Below, piece by piece: positions 1 to 6,942 of a DNA stretch of 36,067 nt. A program made the translations under genes and the position numbers. The stretch lies in NCBI RefSeq assembly GCF_009932355.1, contig NZ_LEKU01000019.1, positions 1-36,067 on the forward strand, written 5' to 3'. The stretch's first letter is position 1; each line of letters starts with the position of its first letter. The notes under the pieces are model-generated. The model was not told the origin of the DNA. It saw only the letters and a list, made by a program, of their open reading frames with translations, and ran no database searches. The DNA is from Riemerella anatipestifer_E (lineage in GTDB: Bacteria > Bacteroidota > Bacteroidia > Flavobacteriales > Weeksellaceae).

Positions 1-1
1 T

Positions 2-1153
2 TATGACGGAACCACACCAAAAACGGAAATCCAAGGCAAGATAAATAATGGAACGAATAAATTGGTGGTAAAAATACCTTATACTAACGGTAGTGGGTCT
101 TATAACGAGGTAACCTCTCAAGCGGTAGCTACCACTGCAGGACAAGGTAATGATACCAATACGCTTACACTTAATATCCCAGCAGGCAACTTTGGCGTGA
201 ATGGTTATCTAGATGCCACCATTACCGTGGGAGGAAATGACCAAGAATATCTCGTAAAAATGTTACCTCCAGGGGAAGAATATACTATTGCCACCATACC
301 TTACACACTAAACGGACAGCAGTATAGTGTAGTGCTTAAAGGCATTGGGGGTATCCCAGACCGTTGTTTTGGTAAAACAACATTTGATTGTGTAGGCTAC
401 GGAGAGAAGGTATTAGAACACCAGTTTATCTACATTCCTATCCAAGGTCCAGACGGCAGAACTTGGCTTAGCAATAATTTAGGAGCAGAATACGCGAGGA
501 TAGGTTCACCGTATTTTAATCCGTTGCGTCAAGCGGGAGCATTGGATTACAATACAGGGCAAGAATTATCTAATCCTACGGCTGACCAAATAAAGAGAGA
601 CTGGAGAGCGTACGGTTCCTTATTCCAGTGGCAGCGTAACCCTGATGGGCATGAGTTGATTAATTGGGCTAGTACTAATAATGGTACACCTAAGTATACA
701 GGGTATGGGTCCTATTCTAATTCTTGGACTAACGCAGGAACTAATAAATTTATTAGTTATAGTAATAATAATTGGGTTTCATATTCAAGTTCTTCTCCAA
801 CTAATTTGTGGCTTTCAGGAGGTGCTAACAACCCTTGTCCTACAGGTTATCATGTACCTACACACGATGAACAAATGGCTTTACATCAAGCTATAACTAG
901 TATCAAGAACCCATATTCCAATTCCACTGCGATGTGGCAAGAGAAAGACTTAAAACTTCCAGCTGGTGGTTTCCGTAATGGGTCGTCAGGGGGATTCTCA
1001 AATGCTTCTAGTCAAGGTTGGTATTGGTCAGGTAGCTCATACGATAGTTACGGACAACGCGGCTGGGATATGAATTTTAACTATTATTCCGCAGGATTGA
1101 ATAGTGGAAACTACAATGCAATGGGCTTTAGTGTGCGTTGCATTAAAGATTAA
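2..1153 (+). CDS. FISUMP-domain surface protein, 5' end outside window
   Basis: The reading frame is open from base 2 to the TAA at 1151-1153, so the true start lies upstream; the TTG at 62 is an internal codon. The visible part is about 383 residues. It contains a block GIPDRCFGKTTFDCVGYGE followed by a region typical of the Fibrobacter succinogenes major paralogous domain: GPDGRTWLSNNLGAEYA, DWRAYGSLFQWQRNPDGHE, NPCPTGYHVPTHDEQ, and the terminal GFSVRCIKD. The same blocks occur in the same order in the gene at 13954-15564. By analogy with that full-length paralogue it should carry a signal peptide and act at the cell surface or outside the cell. Its molecular role is unknown. The last 60 residues are rich in N, Y, S, G and D and differ strongly from the paralogue. 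An HU-related gene follows on the same strand, as for the paralogue. Confidence 0.85.
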   Translation, partial: YDGTTPKTEIQGKINNGTNKLVVKIPYTNGSGSYNEVTSQAVATTAGQGNDTNTLTLNIPAGNFGVNGYLDATITVGGNDQEYLVKMLPPGEEYTIATIPYTLNGQQYSVVLKGIGGIPDRCFGKTTFDCVGYGEKVLEHQFIYIPIQGPDGRTWLSNNLGAEYARIGSPYFNPLRQAGALDYNTGQELSNPTADQIKRDWRAYGSLFQWQRNPDGHELINWASTNNGTPKYTGYGSYSNSWTNAGTNKFISYSNNNWVSYSSSSPTNLWLSGGANNPCPTGYHVPTHDEQMALHQAITSIKNPYSNSTAMWQEKDLKLPAGGFRNGSSGGFSNASSQGWYWSGSSYDSYGQRGWDMNFNYYSAGLNSGNYNAMGFSVRCIKD

Positions 1154-1164
1154 CCGTACGGGAG

Positions 1165-1272
1165 AATTCCCCTCTTTTTAAGAGGGGCACCCGCAGGGCG
1201 AGGTGTTAATGAATGCATACAACCTTCACACCCCGTCAGGCACGCACCTGCCCCCTCTGCGAGAGGGGAATT
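1165..1272. repeat. 108-bp imperfect palindromic repeat between FISUMP and HU genes
   Basis: The left end AATTCCCCTCT (1165-1175) is the exact reverse complement of the right end AGAGGGGAATT (1262-1272). Internal segments also pair: AGAGGGGCACCCGCAGGGCG on the left against GCACCTGCCCCCTCT on the right, and AGGTGTTAA against the CACACCCC region. The centre is near ATGCAT at 1213-1218. The whole element could fold into one long hairpin. It looks like a REP- or MITE-like unit. The corresponding spacer of the second FISUMP-HU pair is only 85 bp and lacks it, so it was probably inserted here. Confidence 0.7.
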
Positions 1273-1286
1273 TACACCGTAAGAAT

Positions 1287-1318
1287 AAAAGTATAACCCA
1301 TAAAACAAAAGTATTATG
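1287..1318 (+). promoter_or_regulatory. Conserved HU leader, copy 1
   Basis: The segment AAAGTATAACCCATAAAA-CAAAAGTATTATG directly before and including the HU start codon matches the leader of the second HU gene (minus strand, 13866-13897) except for one A inserted in a run of A. The first coding bases AAATTTAAAGTAATTGAAAG are also identical in the two copies. No -7 box is visible inside it. It may be an RNA-level or protein-binding control element; that is inference. Confidence 0.5.
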
Positions 1319-1702
1319 TCAATTAAATTTAAAGTAATTGAAAGAGGTCAGCCCGGTGTAAGCGGCGGCGGTAACAAAAAGTGGTATGCCAACGCCACCA
1401 CAGACGGCGAGATAGGTATAGACGAGCTCGTAAAACAAATAGAAAAGTTTTCTGCCCTAAGTGAGGCAGATATTAAAGGCGTTATCATCGCTTTAGAGAA
1501 TGTGATACAAAACGCTTTGTCGGACAGCAAAATCGTCCGTTTGGAGAAGTTGGGAACGCTGTATCCTACCCTAAGCAGCGGCGGAGCCGCCACGGAGAAA
1601 GATTTTACCCAAAGCCTCATCAAATCGGTAGGTGTTAATTACCGCCCCGGTAAACGCATCTTAGATAGTATGAAGGCGGCAGGCTTTGAAAAAGCGAAGT
1701 AA
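1316..1702 (+). CDS. HU-related DNA-binding protein (TIGR01201/HU-HIG type), copy 1
   Basis: A 128-residue protein beginning MSIKFKVIERGQPGVSGGG and followed by an HU/IHF-like fold (IDELVKQIEKFSALSEADIKGVIIALENVIQ, here split for description), then a beta-arm segment with VRLEKLGTLYPTLSSGG and a C-terminal VNYRPGKRILDSM. It is longer than canonical HU (about 90 aa) and has the N-terminal extension typical of the Bacteroidota HU-related family. It probably binds DNA; a specific target is not known. The ATG at 1316 is preceded by a leader almost identical to that of the paralogue at 13485-13868. It lies 162 bp after the FISUMP gene and has no obvious TAnnTTTG box of its own, so it may be read from the FISUMP promoter. 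A hairpin follows it. Confidence 0.85.
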   Translation: MSIKFKVIERGQPGVSGGGNKKWYANATTDGEIGIDELVKQIEKFSALSEADIKGVIIALENVIQNALSDSKIVRLEKLGTLYPTLSSGGAATEKDFTQSLIKSVGVNYRPGKRILDSMKAAGFEKAK

Positions 1703-1723
1703 ATCGTCCTATCTATGCACCTT

Positions 1724-1764
1724 AAAAACTACCGCAGATTTCTAAAGAAACCTGCGGTAGTTTT
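1724..1764 (+). terminator. Terminator-like hairpin after HU copy 1
   Basis: AAAACTACCGCAG (1725-1737) pairs perfectly with CTGCGGTAGTTTT (1752-1764). The loop adds TTTCT/AGAAA after one A-C mismatch, giving an 18-bp stem with a two-base loop. It lies 22 bp past the HU stop and ends in TTTT. Its right arm is also the first unit of the 22-bp array that follows. Confidence 0.65.
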
Positions 1765-1923
1765 GTATAAAACCTGCTGTGGTTTTGGGTAAAACCTGCG
1801 GTAGTTTTTGGTGAAACCTGCGCAGGTTTTTTAGCCTATCTGGCTTATCTTCGGAAAGCCTTTATCCACAGGTGTTACAGAACCTAGTGATACTTTGGTG
1901 GAAACCTAGCTAGGCTTTCAGTA
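1748..1923. repeat. 22-bp-period palindromic tandem array
   Basis: Units starting AAACCTG occur at 1748, 1770, 1792 and 1814, exactly 22 bp apart, with the pattern AAACCTGCGGTAGTTTT plus a short variable tail. The fourth, AAACCTGCGCAGGTTT, is a perfect palindrome. After a degenerate stretch, in-register units reappear at 1880 (GAACCTAG...) and 1902 (AAACCTAGCTAGG). Each unit is a small inverted repeat, so the array could give a series of hairpins or of evenly phased protein sites. Confidence 0.65.
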
Positions 1924-2238
1924 GTCTCAACTATCTTTTGAGAGAGCATCAGTAGTGAGGGCAAAGCAGAACTAATGCATTAGGTTTCATCAAGGAAAAG
2001 AAGATATAGAGTAAATACTTATGTTCTTTTGGCTTGAAACAAAAGGACCAAAAATTCAAGAACGAAGGTTAGGTTTCCCTTCAGCACGGGACTGCCCTTT
2101 AGCAACATTGGATGCGATAATTTCCAAATGTTGCTAAAGGGCTAGTTCCTAAATCAAAAACTAATAGATGGTTACCTAAAAAATATTTTGTAAGCGAATA
2201 TTAATAGGCTTAACTCCGTTTTTTACAAAGACTATATG
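1924..2238. repeat. Gene-free stretch with repeat remnants and a large hairpin
   Basis: I see no convincing gene. It contains CTTTTGGCTTGAAACAAAAG at 2026-2045, a member of a short family also seen at 2899-2918 (reverse), 2945 and 13318. It also contains CTTCAGCACGGGACTGCCC at 2079-2097, found inverted at 13283-13301. A large hairpin spans 2094-2142: GCCCTTTAGCAACATT pairs perfectly with AATGTTGCTAAAGGGC, with further pairing both towards the loop (TGGA/TCCA) and outwards (GGGACT/AGTTCC). It is more likely repeat debris than a terminator, since no T-run follows. Confidence 0.55.
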
Positions 2239-2556
2239 CTATCCGCGAATTTCTAGATAATCAAATAAATTTCTAAAATGAACCATCAATATTTCGGTAA
2301 ATCTACCCAAAATATATCCTTTAGTTGCTTCATCGGGTTCACAATCCTTCCACCAAGTTATTTCTAGTTCAAGTCCGTCTTTGTGAGCTAAAGGATAAAC
2401 TAACGCTTTACCACGCCATTGCTCTGGAGTATGTGTGTAAACAATTTCATTTCCAGAAATGTTCACAATTTCCCAAGTTTTTAACTCTTCTTCAATTTTA
2501 GAGTTAATAGCACCATAAAGTGTTTTAGCTTTTGTCGTGTGTACAATTATTTTCAT
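2239..2556 (-). CDS. Small protein of unknown function
   Basis: A 105-residue ORF from ATG at 2556 to TAG at 2239. The protein begins MKIIVHTTKAKTLYGAI and is mixed alpha/beta in appearance, with a charged, tryptophan-containing middle (EQWRGKALVYPLAHKDGLE, EITWWKDCEPDEATKGYI) and a C-terminal helix. It has no signal peptide, membrane segment or motif I recognise. Composition and the absence of low complexity suggest a real cytoplasmic protein. It stands alone between two repeat-containing gaps, on the opposite strand to uvrC. I found no clear -7 box upstream. Coding status is likely but not certain. Confidence 0.6.
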   Translation of the reverse strand: MKIIVHTTKAKTLYGAINSKIEEELKTWEIVNISGNEIVYTHTPEQWRGKALVYPLAHKDGLELEITWWKDCEPDEATKGYILGRFTEILMVHFRNLFDYLEIRG

Positions 2557-2680
2557 AAATTAAATATTTATGAATCTATCACAATTTTTATGCTCAATAG
2601 TTAAGATGCATATATTTATGTCATTATTTCATAATTATTTAAGAGTTTTAAATTTATATATACCATATTGACACAAAACA

Positions 2681-2714
2681 TTGTTTTTTTTAACTAGAAT
2701 CTACAGTATTTTTG
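2681..2714 (+). promoter_or_regulatory. Bacteroidota-type promoter upstream of a 32-codon ORF
   Basis: TTG at 2681-2683 (candidate -33), a 23-bp spacer, and TATTTTTG at 2707-2714 (TAnnTTTG -7 box). Transcription would begin near 2720. The spacing is at the long end for this promoter class. The next ATG is at 2734. Confidence 0.45.
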
Positions 2715-2733
2715 AAAGTTACAATTAACATAT

Positions 2734-2832
2734 ATGATCTCTAAGCCCGACGTCGTTAAGAACCTCTTTACTAAAGACGTTAAAAAATATCCACTGTTTG
2801 AGCATTGGTGTGGGCAGAAGCTCTGGAACTAG
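2734..2832 (+). CDS. Possible 32-codon gene or gene fragment
   Basis: ATG at 2734 to TAG at 2830-2832 encodes a 32-residue peptide beginning MISKPDVVKNLFTKDVKK and ending in EHWCGQKLWN. The codons are more GC-rich (GAC GTC GTT AAG) than the AT-rich flanks, and a TAnnTTTG promoter stands 19 bp upstream. I do not recognise the sequence. It could be a small protein gene or the surviving 5' fragment of a lost gene; the repeats directly after it favour the latter. Confidence 0.3.
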   Translation: MISKPDVVKNLFTKDVKKYPLFEHWCGQKLWN

Positions 2833-3006
2833 TTTTGGGGATTTTAGCCTTTAGTAATGAGGTTTAGCCAAAGGGATTGCAGTCTTGGATTTTTGCTTCT
2901 TTTGCTTCAAGGCAAAAGAAAGGAGATAAATGTATATGCTTGTACTTTTGGCTTGACCCAAACCTAACGCAGTTTTGTCTTCCCCCTTAATGTAGTCTTA
3001 TAAATT
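2833..3006. repeat. Repeat-rich gap before uvrC
   Basis: No gene is visible. TTCTTTTGC (2897-2905) pairs with GCAAAAGAA (2912-2920); read on the minus strand, 2899-2918 is CTTTTGCCTTGAAGCAAAAG, a member of the same family as 2026-2045. A further copy starts at 2945 (CTTTTGGCTTGACCC) and continues AAACCTAACGCAG, which recurs at 13333-13345. Confidence 0.5.
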
Positions 3007-3009
3007 TTG

Positions 3010-3017
3010 TACTTTTG
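3010..3017 (+). promoter_or_regulatory. -7 box for uvrC
   Basis: TACTTTTG fits TAnnTTTG and ends 4 nt before the GTG at 3022. This suggests that transcription starts at or next to the start codon. It also argues against the TTG at 3007 as the start, because that codon would lie upstream of the box. No clear -33 TTG is visible. Confidence 0.5.
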
Positions 3018-3021
3018 CGAG

Positions 3022-4812
3022 GTGAATGAGACTTTAGAACTTCAGCTAAAAACTTTACCAAAAGAACCTGGCGTTTACCGCTACTATGACGAAGCGGGAC
3101 AACTGCTCTATGTAGGGAAAGCCAAAAACCTTAAAAACAGGGTACTATCCTACTTCAATAAAAGTCAAGTGGGTTACAAGACCAGAATTATGGTTAAAAA
3201 AATCCACCGCTTGGAGATTACCATAGTTCCTAGCGAATACGACGCCCTCCTTTTAGAAAACAACCTCATCAAGGAACATCAGCCTTTCTACAATATTATG
3301 ATGAAAGACGACAAAAGTTTCCCTTGGTTGTGTATCAAAAATGAACCTTTCCCTAGGCTATTTCTCACCAGAAAACGCATTAAAGATGGCTCCGAATATT
3401 ATGGCCCTTACGCTAAAGTAAAACCCGCGAAGGTACTTTTAGAAACCATTAAAAACCTCTATAAAATCAGGACTTGTACGCTTAACCTTTCCGAAGATAG
3501 GATAGAAAAAGCCAATTATAAAGTCTGTCTAGAATACCATATTAAAAACTGCGAAGGTCCTTGCGAAGGTCTTGAAAGTGAGGAAGATTATGAAAAGAAA
3601 ATCAATGCTGTAAGAGGAATTATAAAAGGAGATTTCCGTTTGGCAAAAGCCCACTTAGAAGAGGAGATGCTAAAACACTCCTCCAACCTAGAGTTTGAAA
3701 AAGCTCAAATGGTAAAGGAAAAGTTGGAGTTTTTGGAAGATTATCAGGTTAAACACACTGTGGTTAATCCTAGTATAGATGATGTAGATGTTTTTGGTAT
3801 GGTGAGTGATGAAACGGCGGCTTACATCAATTATTTTAAAATCAGAAATGGAAATATTGTTCAAAGTTATACTTCCGAATTCAGAAAAAAACTAGAAGAA
3901 AGCGACGAGGAAATACTAGAAGAAGCTGTAGTTGCAATTAGAGATAAATTTCAGTCTGAATCTAAGGAAATATTACTACCATTCCATTTAGGCACCGAAA
4001 TTCCTCAAGTGAAACTCATCGTTCCAAAAGTGGGCGACAAAAAGAGAATTGTAGAACTCTCCGAAAAAAACGCGAGAGAATATCGTCTAGAAAAACTAAA
4101 GCAAATCCAAATTGTAGACCCCGACCGCCATACCAACCGCATTATGGCAGAAATGAAAACGCTGCTTAGACTTCCGGAAGAGCCAAGACACATTGAGGGG
4201 TTTGACAATTCTAATATACAAGGGACTAATCCAGTATCTGCCTGTGTCGTCTTTAAAGACGGTAAACCAAGCAAGAAGGATTACCGTATTTTCCATATCA
4301 AAACCGTAGAAGGCCCTAACGACTTCGCTTCTATGGAAGAAGTGATTTACCGAAGATATAAAAGATATTTAGATGAAGGCGAGCCTCTACCTCAACTGAT
4401 TTTGATAGATGGTGGTAAGGGGCAGCTAAGCTCTGCCGTTAAAAGTTTAAAAAAGTTAGATTTATATGGTAAAATCTCCATCATAGGTATTGCCAAAAGG
4501 TTGGAAGAGCTATTTTTCCCTAACGACCCTATTCCTTTATATTTAGACAAAACTTCGGAAACACTTAAGGTCTTACAAAGAGTGAGAGACGAAGCCCACC
4601 GTTTCGGAGTGAAGCACCACCGCACTAGAAGGACCAACAGCACCATAAAATCAGAATTAGAAGAAATTCCAGGTGTTGGTGCTAAATCCATAGAGCTATT
4701 GCTAAGTAAACTAAAATCAGTAAAGCGTATTAAAGAAGCCTCACAGGAAACCTTAGAGGAAATTTTGGGCAAGTCTAAAGGCAGTATAGTATGGCAGTAT
4801 TTTAATGGATAA
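3022..4812 (+). CDS. uvrC: UvrABC excinuclease subunit C
   Basis: UvrC makes both incisions around bulky DNA lesions after UvrA/UvrB recognition. From GTG at 3022 it is 596 residues (MNETLELQLKTLPKEPG), the usual length. The GIY-YIG nuclease domain is near residues 13-92 (GVY at 17-19, YVGKAKNLKNR at 30-40). Four cysteines follow (TC, VC, NC, PC in RTCTLNLS, YKVCLEYH and IKNCEGPCEG), placed as in the iron-sulfur motif reported for UvrC. Then come a UVR motif (NLEFEKAQMVKEKLEFL), the RNase H-like endonuclease with FDNSNIQG, LILIDGGKGQL and RDEAHRFGVKHHR, and a C-terminal helix-hairpin-helix (EEIPGVGAKSIELLL). The start is set by the -7 box just upstream and by homology of the N-terminus. Its stop codon overlaps the ATG of the next gene by one base. 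Confidence 0.95.
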   Translation: MNETLELQLKTLPKEPGVYRYYDEAGQLLYVGKAKNLKNRVLSYFNKSQVGYKTRIMVKKIHRLEITIVPSEYDALLLENNLIKEHQPFYNIMMKDDKSFPWLCIKNEPFPRLFLTRKRIKDGSEYYGPYAKVKPAKVLLETIKNLYKIRTCTLNLSEDRIEKANYKVCLEYHIKNCEGPCEGLESEEDYEKKINAVRGIIKGDFRLAKAHLEEEMLKHSSNLEFEKAQMVKEKLEFLEDYQVKHTVVNPSIDDVDVFGMVSDETAAYINYFKIRNGNIVQSYTSEFRKKLEESDEEILEEAVVAIRDKFQSESKEILLPFHLGTEIPQVKLIVPKVGDKKRIVELSEKNAREYRLEKLKQIQIVDPDRHTNRIMAEMKTLLRLPEEPRHIEGFDNSNIQGTNPVSACVVFKDGKPSKKDYRIFHIKTVEGPNDFASMEEVIYRRYKRYLDEGEPLPQLILIDGGKGQLSSAVKSLKKLDLYGKISIIGIAKRLEELFFPNDPIPLYLDKTSETLKVLQRVRDEAHRFGVKHHRTRRTNSTIKSELEEIPGVGAKSIELLLSKLKSVKRIKEASQETLEEILGKSKGSIVWQYFNG

Positions 4813-6482
4813 TGGAACTGAAATTCATATCTTTGCCCTTCAAAAAGTCAAAGCTATTGAAAACATTTCTATATTTTCTATTTTTTGCATTTTACTCTTT
4901 TTTAAATGCTCAAGACATAATAGCATCTGAGAAGGAAGTGTTGGTTCAAATTTATCAGCAAACTGATGGCAAAAACTGGAATAGAACTTGGGATTTGTCT
5001 GCCGACCCGTCAGAATGGTTTGGCGTCAATACAAATAACGGAAGTGTTACAGAACTACGACTGAACGGAAATTTGCTTCACGGAAAGCTCCCTTCTCTTA
5101 CAGGATTAAAAAACCTCAAAGTTTTAGACCTAAGTAGTAACCATTTATCTGGAGATGTGTCTTCTATAAATAATTTGAATCAATTAGAACTACTAGATTT
5201 ATCAAATAATAATTTTGAAGGAGATATTTCAAATCAGTTTACAAATTTAACTCAACTCCATACACTAATTTTAGGTGGTAATAGACTGTCTTTGTCCACA
5301 CCTGATACTTTTTTAAACTCACTTTTTAATTTAAAAGCATTAGATTTATCTAACTTTAATTTACAGGAAATACCATCTAGAGTTTCATCTTTAAATTTTA
5401 TTCAGGAGCTTAATCTATCTAGTAATCCCATTAAGGGCGGGTTTTCTCATTTATCAAAACTAAAATCATTAAAAAAACTAGATTTATCTTCTACTCAAAT
5501 GGAAGCTATTCCTGCAGAAGTCAACTCATTAACACAGTTAATCTCACTCAATTTAAGCAAAAACAATTTAAAAGAAAGTGGCATTAACGGTATTGAAAAC
5601 CTTAATCTATTAGAATGGCTTTCATTAGACCAAAACTATTTAAATAACATTCCGCCTATTTTAGGAAAACTAGAAAATCTAATACATCTAAACTTATCGA
5701 GTAATCACATAAAAGAGGGTATTTCTTTTATTAGCTCTCTTTCCTCTTTACAATATCTAAATCTTTCACACAATCAAATTGAAGGTAATGTTCCTAGCGA
5801 ACTATTACAACTAGAGAAACTTATGTTTTTATCTCTAAACGGAAATCAACTTACAGGAGAGTTGCCTAATCCATTACCTCCTATTACGGATATTAGTAAT
5901 AATAGATTTACATCAGCTCATATAAAAAATTACTTAACACGCTCCTCTCAAATAGTAGATTTTACATACTCTCCACAAAGGTATGACGAACCAGCAGTTA
6001 TAAAAACTAAAATTGGAGCTTCTGTTAACTTAACTCAATCACTAGAATCTAGCCAAGGGTATTCTTTCCAATGGCTAAAAAACCTTGACACTGAAACCAA
6101 TGTTAGCTCTGAAAACCTAAGACTAAATAATATTACAGATAAAGATTTCACACTATTTACTTGTGAAGCGTATCTATCCGACAAAGATATTGATATCTCT
6201 TTGTTTAGAGAACCCATCAGTATTGAAGATGGAGAACTTGGCATTGAAGAAGTTTTTAAATCTAAAATTTCTATCCACCCTAATCCTACATCAGATTTCG
6301 TTAACATACACACCACCGAAACAGATATAGACTATACCGACATCTATGATTCTTCGGGGAAGAAGATTAAAACCTCTCGCCTTAAGTCTATAGACCTCTC
6401 TTATTTACCGTCAGGGGTTTACTTTATTAGTATCAAAACGAAAAATAAAGAAATTCATTTATTTAAAATTCTTAAGAAGTAG
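4812..6482 (+). CDS. Leucine-rich repeat protein with T9SS type A sorting domain
   Basis: A 556-residue secreted protein. The hydrophobic segment near residues 15-33 (TFLYFLFFAFYSFLNAQ) is a signal peptide. The N-cap KEVLVQIYQQTDGKNW, W...WFGV and GSVTELRLNGN resembles the start of plant-receptor-like bacterial LRR proteins. LRR units of 22-24 residues run from about residue 70 to 350 (LKVLDLSSNHLSGD, LELLDLSNNNFEGD, LQYLNLSHNQIEGN). An Ig-like stretch follows, then a T9SS C-terminal domain (SIHPNPTSDF, SSGKKI, SGVYFISI, HLFKILKK), which predicts type IX export and surface attachment or release. ATG at 4812 overlaps the uvrC stop (TAATG), suggesting co-transcription and coupled translation with uvrC, an odd pairing. 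The 3' end overlaps the convergent VanZ-like gene by 11 bp. The ligand is unknown. Confidence 0.9.
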   Translation: MELKFISLPFKKSKLLKTFLYFLFFAFYSFLNAQDIIASEKEVLVQIYQQTDGKNWNRTWDLSADPSEWFGVNTNNGSVTELRLNGNLLHGKLPSLTGLKNLKVLDLSSNHLSGDVSSINNLNQLELLDLSNNNFEGDISNQFTNLTQLHTLILGGNRLSLSTPDTFLNSLFNLKALDLSNFNLQEIPSRVSSLNFIQELNLSSNPIKGGFSHLSKLKSLKKLDLSSTQMEAIPAEVNSLTQLISLNLSKNNLKESGINGIENLNLLEWLSLDQNYLNNIPPILGKLENLIHLNLSSNHIKEGISFISSLSSLQYLNLSHNQIEGNVPSELLQLEKLMFLSLNGNQLTGELPNPLPPITDISNNRFTSAHIKNYLTRSSQIVDFTYSPQRYDEPAVIKTKIGASVNLTQSLESSQGYSFQWLKNLDTETNVSSENLRLNNITDKDFTLFTCEAYLSDKDIDISLFREPISIEDGELGIEEVFKSKISIHPNPTSDFVNIHTTETDIDYTDIYDSSGKKIKTSRLKSIDLSYLPSGVYFISIKTKNKEIHLFKILKK

Positions 6483-6885
6483 AAAATCCTATCTTTGTTT
6501 TATAAATCCAATAGCCTAAAAGCACTCCAAAGGTATTTAGCAAAATATCATCTATATCAAACACACCTAGCCGTGTAAAATATTGCATACTTTCAACGAT
6601 AGTAATGGCAACGATAAAATCTAGCAAGAGTATCCTTAGGTTTTGATATTTAGGACAGCACCACCCCAAAAATCCAAACGGAATAAACATAATGATATTC
6701 CCAAAAATGTTAATAACTACATTTTGCCACAACACCGATTTCTGCACAAATTCTAATGTAGAAACCAATGGTGTTAGGCGTACTATATGATAATCGTAAG
6801 GCGTTCGCCCAAATCCCACAAACATAAAATATAGAAGCAATAAAGTGTATGGTAGTATTAAAATTTGATACAGCTTTTTTAACAT
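6472..6885 (-). CDS. VanZ-like family membrane protein
   Basis: 137 residues from ATG at 6885 (MLKKLYQILILPYTLLLLYF). It has about four hydrophobic segments, with the family-like NIFGNIIMFIPFGFL motif and a later VESMQYFTRLGVFDIDDILLNTFGVLLGY in pieces (ESMQYF...DIDD...N..G). VanZ-like proteins are small integral membrane proteins; VanZ itself gives low-level teicoplanin resistance, and most relatives have no known role. A TTG nine bases upstream lies inside a TAnnTTTG box and is not the start. The -7 box ends 6 nt before the ATG. Its stop region overlaps the 3' end of the LRR gene on the other strand. It is divergent from lnt, with the two promoters in a 57-bp gap. Confidence 0.8.
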   Translation of the reverse strand: MLKKLYQILILPYTLLLLYFMFVGFGRTPYDYHIVRLTPLVSTLEFVQKSVLWQNVVINIFGNIIMFIPFGFLGWCCPKYQNLRILLLDFIVAITIVESMQYFTRLGVFDIDDILLNTFGVLLGYWIYKTKIGFSTS

Positions 6886-6891
6886 AGGTTG

Positions 6892-6899
6892 CAAAAATA
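6892..6899 (-). promoter_or_regulatory. -7 box for VanZ-like gene
   Basis: On the minus strand TATTTTTG fits TAnnTTTG and ends 6 nt before the ATG at 6885, so the mRNA would have almost no leader. It decides the start against the TTG at 6894. Confidence 0.5.
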
Positions 6900-6915
6900 T
6901 TCAATTTTAAAACAC

Positions 6916-6923
6916 TAAATTTG
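6916..6923 (+). promoter_or_regulatory. -7 box for lnt
   Basis: TAAATTTG fits TAnnTTTG and lies 19 nt before the lnt ATG at 6943. A -33 TTG at proper spacing is not visible. It is divergent from the VanZ-like promoter. Confidence 0.45.
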
Positions 6924-6942
6924 TTTCTCCAAAAATAATAGA

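Noticed and set aside
1748..1923. CRISPR array
   Set aside because: The 22-bp units are contiguous with no unique spacers, and there are no cas genes.
4392..4772. 126-codon ORF antisense to uvrC
   Set aside because: Shadow of the conserved uvrC C-terminal coding region; serine/leucine-rich as expected for an antisense frame.
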